From CAYLNH01 sp964384625 (GTDB taxonomy: Bacteria > Verrucomicrobiota > Lentisphaeria > JABSQK01): a stretch of DNA of 11,667 nucleotides. Under the pieces are notes generated by a model, which was not told the origin of the DNA, did not search any database, and saw only the letters and a program-made list of their open reading frames with translations. The translations under genes and the position numbers were made by a program. Shown piece by piece: positions 1 through 7,586 of this stretch. The stretch is taken from the NCBI GenBank assembly GCA_964384625.1, contig CAYLNH010000233.1:1-11667 (forward strand), given 5' to 3'. Every line of letters begins with the position of its first letter. Positions within the stretch are counted from its first letter, which is position 1.

Positions 1-7
1 AAATGAT

Positions 8-3000
8 ATGATCAGAAATCGACAAAATCGAATCATCAGTTGTCTCGTTGTGTCTGTTGCAGTCCTGCTTGGAAACATGATCGCCGACGACTCGAAACCC
101 AAGGTGGTCCTTGGCGCGAAGGGTCTGTCGATTCAGTGGCAGGGGCAGGAGTTGGTCAAGGAGGGGCTGCCGGCGGCGACCAAGGTGGTCCTGGAAGAGC
201 GTTCGGTGAATCCCGACAACAACTTCTGGAAGTTCGCCTATTCCCAGGCGCCGGTCGACAATTTGAAGCGGACGGTTGCGGGCAAGGACGTCCGCTGCCG
301 TTATGATTGGGGCGAGATGCGGGTGACCTACACGATCGAAGACGACCGCTTGCGAATGCGGCTCGCCTTGAAGAACACGAGCAAGAAGCCGATCGCCGAC
401 TTCCGGGTCCAGCTGTTGACTTTCCGGCTGCCGGCGCCGCTGCCGGAGTCGGCGAAGGAATCCGAGCGCCGCGAACAGGTAGAGAAGCGGCAGGATGCGT
501 TGAAGAAAGGGCTCAAGGGCAAGGACGCGGCCAAAAAGGCCAGGCGCGCGGCCGAAGCGCTGGCGAAGGCCAAAAAACGGGCGAAAAAGGAGAACCGCTG
601 GCTGGTCAACACCAACGATCGGCCGACTGCCATCGGCATCCCGGTGGGCCAGGCCGCAATGTACGCCTGCTACGAGAGCTTTGCACCGCCGGTCCACTTC
701 GGCCTGGACCAGCCGAAAGATCGGGTCGAGTATCCGTTGGTGGTCGGCGGCGGTGTGCGCGCCTTCCCGGAGGACGGCGTTGTCGTACCGCCCCGGGGAA
801 TTCCACAGATCCCGCCGGGCGAGACGCTGGAGCTCGAGTTTGCCCTGCGCTTCGGCGCCAAGGGCGATCACCGGCATTGGACCCTGCGCGATTTCTACAA
901 GAGCTTCCGCAAATTCCAGTCGCCGCTGCTCGACTGGCCGGACCGCCGGCCGCTGGGCGCCTGCTACACATTGGGCGAGTGGGGCAAGGTCGGACCCAAG
1001 TTCGGCATGGTCGGGACCAATCCGCGGCGGCTCTACAGCCCGAGCCTGGACCGCGTCGACGTCTTCTCGCCGCACGGCAAGGCGATGATCCGGCGGCACA
1101 TCGTGCAGTCGGCGCACAATACCGTCCGCGTGCTCAAGCAGATGAAGGCGCAGGGCATGATCATGTGGAGTCTTGAGGGCGCTTTCCACTCGACCGGGTT
1201 CGTCGGCGATCCACGCATGCTGCCGATCCTGTCGCCCGAACAGGACAGTGCGATGGACGACTATTTCCGCATCATCCGCGACGCCGGCTTCACCGTCGGC
1301 GCCTGCATCCGGCATCCGCAGATGCGTTGGGAGCCCGGGCGCAAGGACAAACGCGGTCGGCTGCGGCCGGGCCGCTGGAACCAGGGCGTCGGCAACGTCA
1401 ATCCGACGTCGGACCCGTTGCTGGACGGCTACGACAAACTGATCCCGCCGCACACGCCGTGGTGGTGGGTCTATCCCGTCGCCCGGCGGATGTCGAAGAA
1501 GATCGCCTATGCCAAGAAACGCTGGGGCTGCAGGATCTTCTATTACGACACCAGCATGATCATGCGCTTCCATCGACATAAAGGCAGCCGGAGCTTCACG
1601 CACACGCCGGAAGCGCATATCTATCGGAAGATCCGCGAGGACCATCCGGACGTCCTGATCGTTCCCGAGATCCTCGCGCGCGGCGGCAGCCCGATGGGAC
1701 CGCTGGCGCACGTCGGGCCCTATGGCCAGACCGGCTACGGCCGCGTCCGCCCGATGTACCACGGCGACTACACGCGGGACGTGGTGCCGCACTACTTCGG
1801 CGTCTACTACATTCACGACAGCGGCGGCGATCCGTGGAAGGACCGCTCGGACCACGTCAACGAAGTCTGCTGGGGCGAGATCCTGATCGCCGACGGCTTT
1901 TGGGGGTTCTTCAACCATCAGCATTCGATCTTCCGTTTCTATCAACACGCCGGCGCGCACCTGGGCCGGGCCGCCGCCCTGGCCCGCCGGTTCGACCTGA
2001 TCACCCGCAAACAGCAGCACCTCCCGTTCCCCTTTATCACCGAGAACGCCCGGCAGTTGAAGGCGTCGGCGCTCGAGCTCAAGCCGCCCGGCAACCCGCA
2101 GTTGCGCGCGTTTACGGCGAGCAGCCGGGACAAGCGCGAAGCCGTCCTGATGCTGGCCTGGTACGGCTGGCCCTACTCCCCCGGCACGGTGCTGCGGCCC
2201 GACCTGCCCGGCGTTGAGCTCGCCGGTAAACACCGGCGCGTCTGGGATGTGGAAACCGGGAACCTGATCAACTCGCCGGAACGCGTCCAGGTCGAAGCCG
2301 CACCGTCGACCATGTTCCGCGCCCTCTACGTCCGCGCCGCAGCGACGCCCCCGCCGCCGGCGCGGCCCGACGGCGTCTGTTTCGGCGTCTCCTTCGACCG
2401 CGGTCTCGCCCCCGACCTCGGCGGCGGCCTGCTCGCTGAGAACGGCAACGCGAAGACCGGCAAGGGCGCTCTGGACTTGCGTTCCGGCGTGGCGGCGCAA
2501 TACGGCGTGGTGCCGAGCTGGTACAGCGGCACACTCGAATTCGATCTGCAGGTGGACGCTGTCGACCGGACGCCGTTGACGCTGGTGCAGTGCCGGCATC
2601 ACATGGATACGACGTTGTCGCTGATGTCCGTGAAGGGCAAGCCGGTCCTGCGGCTGCAGTCGATGGAACGCGAAGCAACCAAGGACAACTGGAAGTCGAC
2701 CGACCTCTCGCCGATGAAGGAGCAGGGACCGAAACTGCGGCAGGTGTCGGCGCCGTTCCCCGCGGACGGCAGGCCCCACCGCGTGGTGCTCGCCTGGGAG
2801 ATGGGGCAGTACCGGATTTACGTCGACGGCAAGCGGCGGGCAGTGCTGGCGCAGCCGGCGATCGTGCGTTGGCGCGACACGACGTTGTTCCAGCCGGGGT
2901 TGATCTTCGGCGGCGCCGACGGCGCGGCGACCCGCGGGCGCGCCCGGATTGACTCAGCCATTCTCTATGACTGGTGCTTCCGCGATCGCGATGCCGCGGG

Positions 3001-3445
3001 GCGGACGGCGGCCCGCGGCTTCAAGCCCCTGGCAAAACCGACGGCGCCGGAGCCGTCCGTCTGGCTCTTCGGCGGTACGCCGAAGAAGAAACAGCTCCAG
3101 GTGGTCGCGGTGAATTTCCGGCACTGCGCCAACGGCATCCGCACAATCGACGCCACCGCGACGTTCTTCGAGAAGACCGGTTCCGGTTTGCGCCGGCTGG
3201 CTGCCGGCCGCACCAAGGCCTATCGCGGCGTGGCGAATATTTTGCTCAAGCTCGATGAGGAAGCGCCGACCGACGTGAAAGTCGAAATGACCGAAGGCGA
3301 CGAGGACGACCTGGCGGTGATAGACGAACTGCTCAAACCCGACAAGGTCTTCGTCCTCCGGCTCTCAGGCCGGGCGGCGGGAAAGAACCCGCCGGCCCGC
3401 GAGATTGAATTCAAACTCGGCGAGAACGCGGTGCACTACTGGTGA
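8..3445 (+). CDS. Large secreted glycoside-hydrolase-like protein with C-terminal LamG-like domain
   Basis: The 1145-aa product starts with a signal peptide (basic RNRQNR, then a hydrophobic stretch to about residue 25, likely cut after MIA). A beta-sandwich-like N-terminal region follows, interrupted at residues 147-197 by a very Lys/Arg/Glu/Ala-rich segment expected to be helical. Residues about 300-690 look like a TIM-barrel glycosidase core. Candidate catalytic acids are Asp514 in FYYDTSM and Glu554 in IVPEILA, and Asp604 in YIHDSGG is another conserved-looking acid. A beta-rich domain (about 695-780) with VLMLAWYGWPYSPG resembles the C-terminal sandwich of alpha-glycosidase-type enzymes. 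Residues 790-995 look like a LamG/concanavalin-A-like jelly roll (GTLEFDLQV, HRVVLAWEMGQYRIYVDGK). A further beta-rich tail ends in HYW. The likely role is extracytoplasmic glycan binding or cleavage; substrate and GH family are unknown. The frame is open to the left edge, so the true start and ribosome binding site could lie upstream. Coding status is certain; function is inferred from pattern. Confidence 0.85.
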   Translation: MIRNRQNRIISCLVVSVAVLLGNMIADDSKPKVVLGAKGLSIQWQGQELVKEGLPAATKVVLEERSVNPDNNFWKFAYSQAPVDNLKRTVAGKDVRCRYDWGEMRVTYTIEDDRLRMRLALKNTSKKPIADFRVQLLTFRLPAPLPESAKESERREQVEKRQDALKKGLKGKDAAKKARRAAEALAKAKKRAKKENRWLVNTNDRPTAIGIPVGQAAMYACYESFAPPVHFGLDQPKDRVEYPLVVGGGVRAFPEDGVVVPPRGIPQIPPGETLELEFALRFGAKGDHRHWTLRDFYKSFRKFQSPLLDWPDRRPLGACYTLGEWGKVGPKFGMVGTNPRRLYSPSLDRVDVFSPHGKAMIRRHIVQSAHNTVRVLKQMKAQGMIMWSLEGAFHSTGFVGDPRMLPILSPEQDSAMDDYFRIIRDAGFTVGACIRHPQMRWEPGRKDKRGRLRPGRWNQGVGNVNPTSDPLLDGYDKLIPPHTPWWWVYPVARRMSKKIAYAKKRWGCRIFYYDTSMIMRFHRHKGSRSFTHTPEAHIYRKIREDHPDVLIVPEILARGGSPMGPLAHVGPYGQTGYGRVRPMYHGDYTRDVVPHYFGVYYIHDSGGDPWKDRSDHVNEVCWGEILIADGFWGFFNHQHSIFRFYQHAGAHLGRAAALARRFDLITRKQQHLPFPFITENARQLKASALELKPPGNPQLRAFTASSRDKREAVLMLAWYGWPYSPGTVLRPDLPGVELAGKHRRVWDVETGNLINSPERVQVEAAPSTMFRALYVRAAATPPPPARPDGVCFGVSFDRGLAPDLGGGLLAENGNAKTGKGALDLRSGVAAQYGVVPSWYSGTLEFDLQVDAVDRTPLTLVQCRHHMDTTLSLMSVKGKPVLRLQSMEREATKDNWKSTDLSPMKEQGPKLRQVSAPFPADGRPHRVVLAWEMGQYRIYVDGKRRAVLAQPAIVRWRDTTLFQPGLIFGGADGAATRGRARIDSAILYDWCFRDRDAAGRTAARGFKPLAKPTAPEPSVWLFGGTPKKKQLQVVAVNFRHCANGIRTIDATATFFEKTGSGLRRLAAGRTKAYRGVANILLKLDEEAPTDVKVEMTEGDEDDLAVIDELLKPDKVFVLRLSGRAAGKNPPAREIEFKLGENAVHYW

Positions 3446-3535
3446 TCGGCCGCGCCGATGCCCGCGAACGAAGACTGAAGATTTTACTGCTGACTGGAGT
3501 CGAACGTACACAGGAAGGAATGACGGAGAGATCTG
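3446..3535 (+). other. 90-bp spacer with ribosome binding site for the second gene
   Basis: Short gap between the first two genes. GGAGAG at 3525-3530 sits 5 nt before the ATG at 3536 and is a good ribosome binding site; GGAAGGA at 3513-3519 is a second purine-rich patch. A 6-bp inverted repeat (ATCGGC/GCCGAT, 3445-3459) overlaps the stop codon of the first gene but has no T-run, so it is not a convincing terminator. I see no clear promoter. Co-transcription with the first gene is plausible. Confidence 0.6.
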
Positions 3536-6500
3536 ATGCATAGACTGAAACCTTTGATGTTGCTTTTCGCGTCGCTGTTGTTGACCGGCGCCGGATTCGG
3601 GCTGGACACGCCTACGTCGTTCGGCGAAGTGGCGCGCGTTGATACCCCCATCCTGCGGATCCCCTTTATGAAGCAGCCGCCCAAGATCGACGGCGCCATG
3701 TCCAAAGGCGAATGGGAGGACGCCAGTGCGCTCTCCGGTTTCTGGTATGATTTCGCGCAGGCGGCTTTTATCTATCTGGCGCCGATGCAGACGCAGCTGC
3801 AGGTCTATGCCGCTTACGACAAGGAAAACCTCTATATCGCCTACTCGTCGCCGGTGTTCCCGACGAACTCCTGGCTGCGGTCGCGCGGGCGATTCCCGGA
3901 CGTGACGCATCATCCGCAGTACGGCCTGATCTGGGACGATCACGTCGAGATCGAGTTCCGGCCGCACGCGGACAACGCCGAGGGCTTCCGCCTGGGACTG
4001 TTCAAATGGTTCGTCAACCCGTTCGATACGGCGTCCGACCTGTACTGGAGCCAGAACGGCGGCGAGAAGCGGCGCTGGCAGTCAAAGGCCTACATCAAGA
4101 ACGGCGTGACCGGAACACGCTGGATTCTCGAAATGGCCATCCCTCTGAAAACCATGGTCTTCGGCAACTACGAAGGCAACAAGCGCGACGGCAAGCAAAT
4201 CGTTACCCTGCCGCCGCCCGACGGCACCGCCTACCGCTGCTGGTTCACCCGCGGCATCGGCGGCAACGCCGCATTCTTTAACGTTTTCGACAAGCACTCC
4301 TGGAACACGACCAAAACCAAATTCATCTTCGACTCAACCGCGCCCAGCTTTCAGATCAATGAACTCGGACCGATCATGGAGGACATCGTCGACCTCAAGT
4401 TGACCGTGAAGAATCATGCGCGCCGGTCACAGACGGTGCGGCTCGGCTTCTTCGTCGAGAGCGACGAGGGCAACATCTACTCGAGTTACAACGCCAAGGA
4501 GATCGAAGACGGGCTGGTCGAATTGAAGCCCGGCGAAGTGAAGAAGCTTCGCCTGCGGCGGCCGTTCCCGGGTATCAGCCGGAACGGCAATGTCCTGTGG
4601 TTCGACGTTCGTGCGGCAGGCCGTCCGGCCAAGACGCTGTTCCGCACGCGGCTGATTAAATTCCATCACATGGACGGCGGTGAGATACTCAAAGGCGAGA
4701 CGATGGTGTCGTTCATGGACCGGCGCGTGAATATTATCAAGACGCTCCGCCCGCCGCGCCGCGACTTCGATTTCAGTTTCTACTGGTCGGCTTACACCAA
4801 GAAGATCCAGGGCATCGCCGACATCGGTATCCACGGCGCCGGCAAGGACGCCAAGAAAGCGGTTGCGGCCAAACTGATCGTCATGCGCGATGACGAAGAC
4901 AGCACCGAGATTGCACAGCAGACGGTGCCGTTCAACGGCGACTTCGCCTGTTTCCTGCTCGACGTACCGAAACTCACCCACGGCCAGACGTACATGGTCT
5001 CACTGCTGCTCTTCGACAAGAACAAGCGCATCGTCGGCGAGCGCAATCCGGAGCCGTTCAAGTTTGAGCAGTGGGAGTGGCTGAACAACAAGAAAGGCCT
5101 GTCCGACGTCGTCTGGGAGCCGTTCACGCCGATCAAGGTGACGCCGGGCGGCTTTGAGACATTGAAGCACAAGTTCACGGTCGCGCCCTCCGGGCTGCCG
5201 GCGCAAATCTACATCAAACCGGACCCGCGCGACCTGCCGCTGGAAGTGCGCGGCGCCGCGAAACACGGGCTCACCGACGCCCGGCTCCTGGCCCTCGGCC
5301 GCGGCCCGCAACTGCGCCGCCCCATCCGGCTCGTCGCCGAAGTCAACGGCAAGGAAGTCCCGGCGACGGTCGTCCAGCCGGCCAAAGTCGTGCGGCAGTG
5401 GAAAAGCGAGATTGTCTACGAAGCCAGACTCAAGGTCGGCCCGCTCGACGTCAAGGTTCAGTCGCAGTACGACTGCGACGGCGCCTGGTACTGCAAGCTG
5501 ACCTACAGCGGCAAGGACGCCGCCGTCCAGGGCTTCGATATGGTCATGGATGTCGCCGGTGCGGTCGACGTCAAAGCGACCGGCACCAAAGGCGGCGGTA
5601 TGGCCGGCGCCGACGTCTGGGAATGCGGGCTGCCGATGAAGAAAGGCGTTGTCTGGGACAGCGCCGATGAGGAAAGGCCGGATCTGTTCTACACCCAGTT
5701 CGTGCCCTGGCTCTGGTTCGGCAGCGGTGACCGCGCGTTTACGTATTTCTGCGACAGCGATCAGAACTGGATCATCGACCGCGACGGCTCGACCATGCAC
5801 ATGGAGCGCGACGCGAAGCTGCAGTTCTCCTGGCGGACGAAGTTCATCAATCATACGGCGACGGTCAACGGCAGCCGCACGATCGCGTTCGCGGTCCTGA
5901 CGCATCCGGCCAAGCCGAAGCCGAAGAAGTGGCGCCACCAGGCCTGGTACTGGCGCGGCGGCAACTGGGCCGACGAATATTTCGGCGGCGACTTCAAGAA
6001 GGAAGAGAGCGCCTTGATTGCCAAGCGCGACGCAATGATCAAGTACTGCGACGGCGTCGATCCCGCGACAATGAGCGCGGAAGAGAAGAAGAACTGGTCG
6101 CCGAAAGGCCCGTTGTACTGGCGCTACTACCAGAACAGAGGCATCGGCAATGTCCCGGCCTCGATCAAGTGGAGCATGAGCAAGGAGGAGTGGGAAAAGA
6201 AGAAGTGGGACATGGGCCAGCGCCCGGGCCGCGGCCTCGGCCAGTATTTCGAAGACAAGATCGCCTACTGGTTCGAACGTCACGTCCGCATCGGCCGGCG
6301 TCACGGCTGGTGGTGGGACGAGACCTGGCCGACCTATCGCTCCAACAAGATCGCCGAGGGCGAAGCCTACCTGCGAGACCCGAAGGACGTGGGCGACAAC
6401 GAACTGCCCTGGCAGGACGGCTTCTATACCCATCATATGCGCATGGCCTTCAAACGGCTGGCCCGCATCATGGCCGAGAATAAGGTGGCCAACCGCAACT

Positions 6501-7348
6501 TCTTCTGGGCCAACAACGAGGGCACCACCTTCGAGTCGTTCGGCTTCGATACCGCCATGGTCGAGGAATGCGGCGGCGGCCACCGCACCTTCGAGGTCGA
6601 CATGCTGCAGCAGTTCCCCAATACCCTCTGGCGCCGGATGTCCCACAACTGGACCGGACTCGTCCCGCGCATCATGCCGCAGAGTACCGACGGCGTCGGT
6701 ATCGGCGACGACCCGCGGCTCGACCGCCAGTACCTGGGCATCGCCCTGCTGCATGACGTCGGCCTGATCATGTCCGGGCCGCACGGCCAGATCGATCACA
6801 AAGAGGAGATTGTCCCCAACCTCCATCGGCTCACCGAGTTCGGCTTCTTCAAAGACGACGGCAAGGTCGAGAAGATCCCGTTCTGGCGTACGCGGGACAT
6901 CGTGCATTTCGAAGAGGACAAGACAAAGGCGGCTGCCGACTCCGTACTGGATACGTTGGCGGGCGATGTCGAGATTACCGTCTACCGCCGGCCGCTCGAT
7001 GACGGCCGCAAGGGCTATAAAGCCATCTTCGTCATCCTCAACGAACGCGACGAAGACATCGAACTCCCCTTGCGCCTGGCGAATGTCAAGCGGCTGCTGG
7101 GCGGACCGAACACGCTTAAGGCCGGCGCCGTGCGCCGGGAGGCAAAGGTCGCCGCCGGCCTGGAAGGCTGGTGGCAGGGCGTGGCCGCCCGTAATCCCGA
7201 GGCAACGGTCCTGAAAGATTTCGAGACCGGCGACATCGTCGCCGGCAGCAACAAGAACAGCGAACGCTACGGCCCGGTCTACGTCGGCCGTCACGAGCTC
7301 CGCATCCTGTATGCGGAACACGCGGAGCAGGCCGGTGGTGATCGGTGA
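3536..7348 (+). CDS. Secreted CBM9-like plus DUF6067/GH123-type glycoside hydrolase domain protein
   Basis: 1270 aa. A signal peptide (MHRLKPLMLLFASLLLTGAGFG) is followed at residues 39-265 by a CBM9-like sugar-binding domain: PPKIDGAMSKGEWEDA, then YAAYDKENLYIAY, then DDHVEIEF at 134-141. Residues about 400-535 form an Ig-like region ending in NKKGLSDVVWEPFTPIKV, the junction seen in DUF6067/GH123-N-type proteins. Residues about 540-800 are a beta-sandwich region. A barrel-like segment follows with GWWWDET (Asp928, Glu929), WANNEG (Glu995) and MVEECGGG (Glu1010, Glu1011), all candidate catalytic or binding acids. The C-terminus (about 1142-1265) is a beta domain with RLLGGPN. The likely role is extracytoplasmic polysaccharide hydrolysis. 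The region from about residue 540 onward is paralogous to the protein at 7587-9446. The start is supported by GGAGAG 5 nt upstream. The stop codon lies inside a 50-bp intergenic repeat, so the last residues may not be ancestral. The exact family and substrate are uncertain. Confidence 0.88.
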   Translation: MHRLKPLMLLFASLLLTGAGFGLDTPTSFGEVARVDTPILRIPFMKQPPKIDGAMSKGEWEDASALSGFWYDFAQAAFIYLAPMQTQLQVYAAYDKENLYIAYSSPVFPTNSWLRSRGRFPDVTHHPQYGLIWDDHVEIEFRPHADNAEGFRLGLFKWFVNPFDTASDLYWSQNGGEKRRWQSKAYIKNGVTGTRWILEMAIPLKTMVFGNYEGNKRDGKQIVTLPPPDGTAYRCWFTRGIGGNAAFFNVFDKHSWNTTKTKFIFDSTAPSFQINELGPIMEDIVDLKLTVKNHARRSQTVRLGFFVESDEGNIYSSYNAKEIEDGLVELKPGEVKKLRLRRPFPGISRNGNVLWFDVRAAGRPAKTLFRTRLIKFHHMDGGEILKGETMVSFMDRRVNIIKTLRPPRRDFDFSFYWSAYTKKIQGIADIGIHGAGKDAKKAVAAKLIVMRDDEDSTEIAQQTVPFNGDFACFLLDVPKLTHGQTYMVSLLLFDKNKRIVGERNPEPFKFEQWEWLNNKKGLSDVVWEPFTPIKVTPGGFETLKHKFTVAPSGLPAQIYIKPDPRDLPLEVRGAAKHGLTDARLLALGRGPQLRRPIRLVAEVNGKEVPATVVQPAKVVRQWKSEIVYEARLKVGPLDVKVQSQYDCDGAWYCKLTYSGKDAAVQGFDMVMDVAGAVDVKATGTKGGGMAGADVWECGLPMKKGVVWDSADEERPDLFYTQFVPWLWFGSGDRAFTYFCDSDQNWIIDRDGSTMHMERDAKLQFSWRTKFINHTATVNGSRTIAFAVLTHPAKPKPKKWRHQAWYWRGGNWADEYFGGDFKKEESALIAKRDAMIKYCDGVDPATMSAEEKKNWSPKGPLYWRYYQNRGIGNVPASIKWSMSKEEWEKKKWDMGQRPGRGLGQYFEDKIAYWFERHVRIGRRHGWWWDETWPTYRSNKIAEGEAYLRDPKDVGDNELPWQDGFYTHHMRMAFKRLARIMAENKVANRNFFWANNEGTTFESFGFDTAMVEECGGGHRTFEVDMLQQFPNTLWRRMSHNWTGLVPRIMPQSTDGVGIGDDPRLDRQYLGIALLHDVGLIMSGPHGQIDHKEEIVPNLHRLTEFGFFKDDGKVEKIPFWRTRDIVHFEEDKTKAAADSVLDTLAGDVEITVYRRPLDDGRKGYKAIFVILNERDEDIELPLRLANVKRLLGGPNTLKAGAVRREAKVAAGLEGWWQGVAARNPEATVLKDFETGDIVAGSNKNSERYGPVYVGRHELRILYAEHAEQAGGDR

Positions 7349-7455
7349 TCCGTCTTCGCCAAGGCTTCGCCGGATACGTCGGTGATCGGTAATCAGAAGA
7401 AGGTAATCGGTGATCCGTCTTCGCCAAGGCTTCGCCGGACACGTCGGTGATCGGT
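7341..7455. repeat. 50-bp repeat in two copies at 65-bp period, with heptad structure
   Basis: Copy 1 is 7341-7390 and copy 2 is 7406-7455. They differ at one base (T at 7375, C at 7440). Each holds CTTCGCC twice, separated by AAGG, and is bordered by heptads of the type ATCGGTG/ATCGGTA. The heptads continue after copy 2 as two TCGGCAA units (7457-7470). The first copy overlaps the last 8 nt of the preceding gene and supplies its TGA. The reverse complement can be read as strings such as ITDHR, a pattern I associate from memory with dispersed non-coding repeats in environmental bacterial genomes. I treat it as a dispersed intergenic repeat, not as coding. Confidence 0.85.
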
Positions 7456-7506
7456 GTCGGCAATCGGCAATTGGACAGGACGATGACAAGAGAAACCAAA
7501 ACCGCC

Positions 7507-7553
7507 TGATTCCCCGACTCCGGGCCAGACGATGGTCCGGAGCCAGGGGATCA
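7507..7553 (+). promoter_or_regulatory. Long imperfect hairpin in the leader of the third gene
   Basis: The arms CTCCGGGCC (7518-7526) and GGTCCGGAG (7534-7542) pair over 9 bp with one G-T wobble around a 7-nt loop. The pairing continues outward as CCCC/GGGG (7512-7515 with 7546-7549) and TGAT/ATCA (7507-7510 with 7550-7553), separated by small internal loops. No T-run follows, so it is not a standard intrinsic terminator. It ends about 34 nt before the start of the next gene and could act in the leader as an RNA-stabilising or attenuating element. The structure is seen; the role is inference. Confidence 0.5.
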
Positions 7554-7586
7554 CTTGCGGACTGAGATAATGAGGACAAGGGAGTC

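Noticed and set aside
3..5. Alternative start at the ATG at position 3
   Set aside because: It is out of frame with the first gene, which reads from 8; the true upstream context is cut by the window edge.
3445..3459. Terminator after the first gene (ATCGGC/GCCGAT)
   Set aside because: The 6-bp stem has a 3-nt loop, no T-run, and overlaps the stop codon; likely chance in GC-rich DNA.
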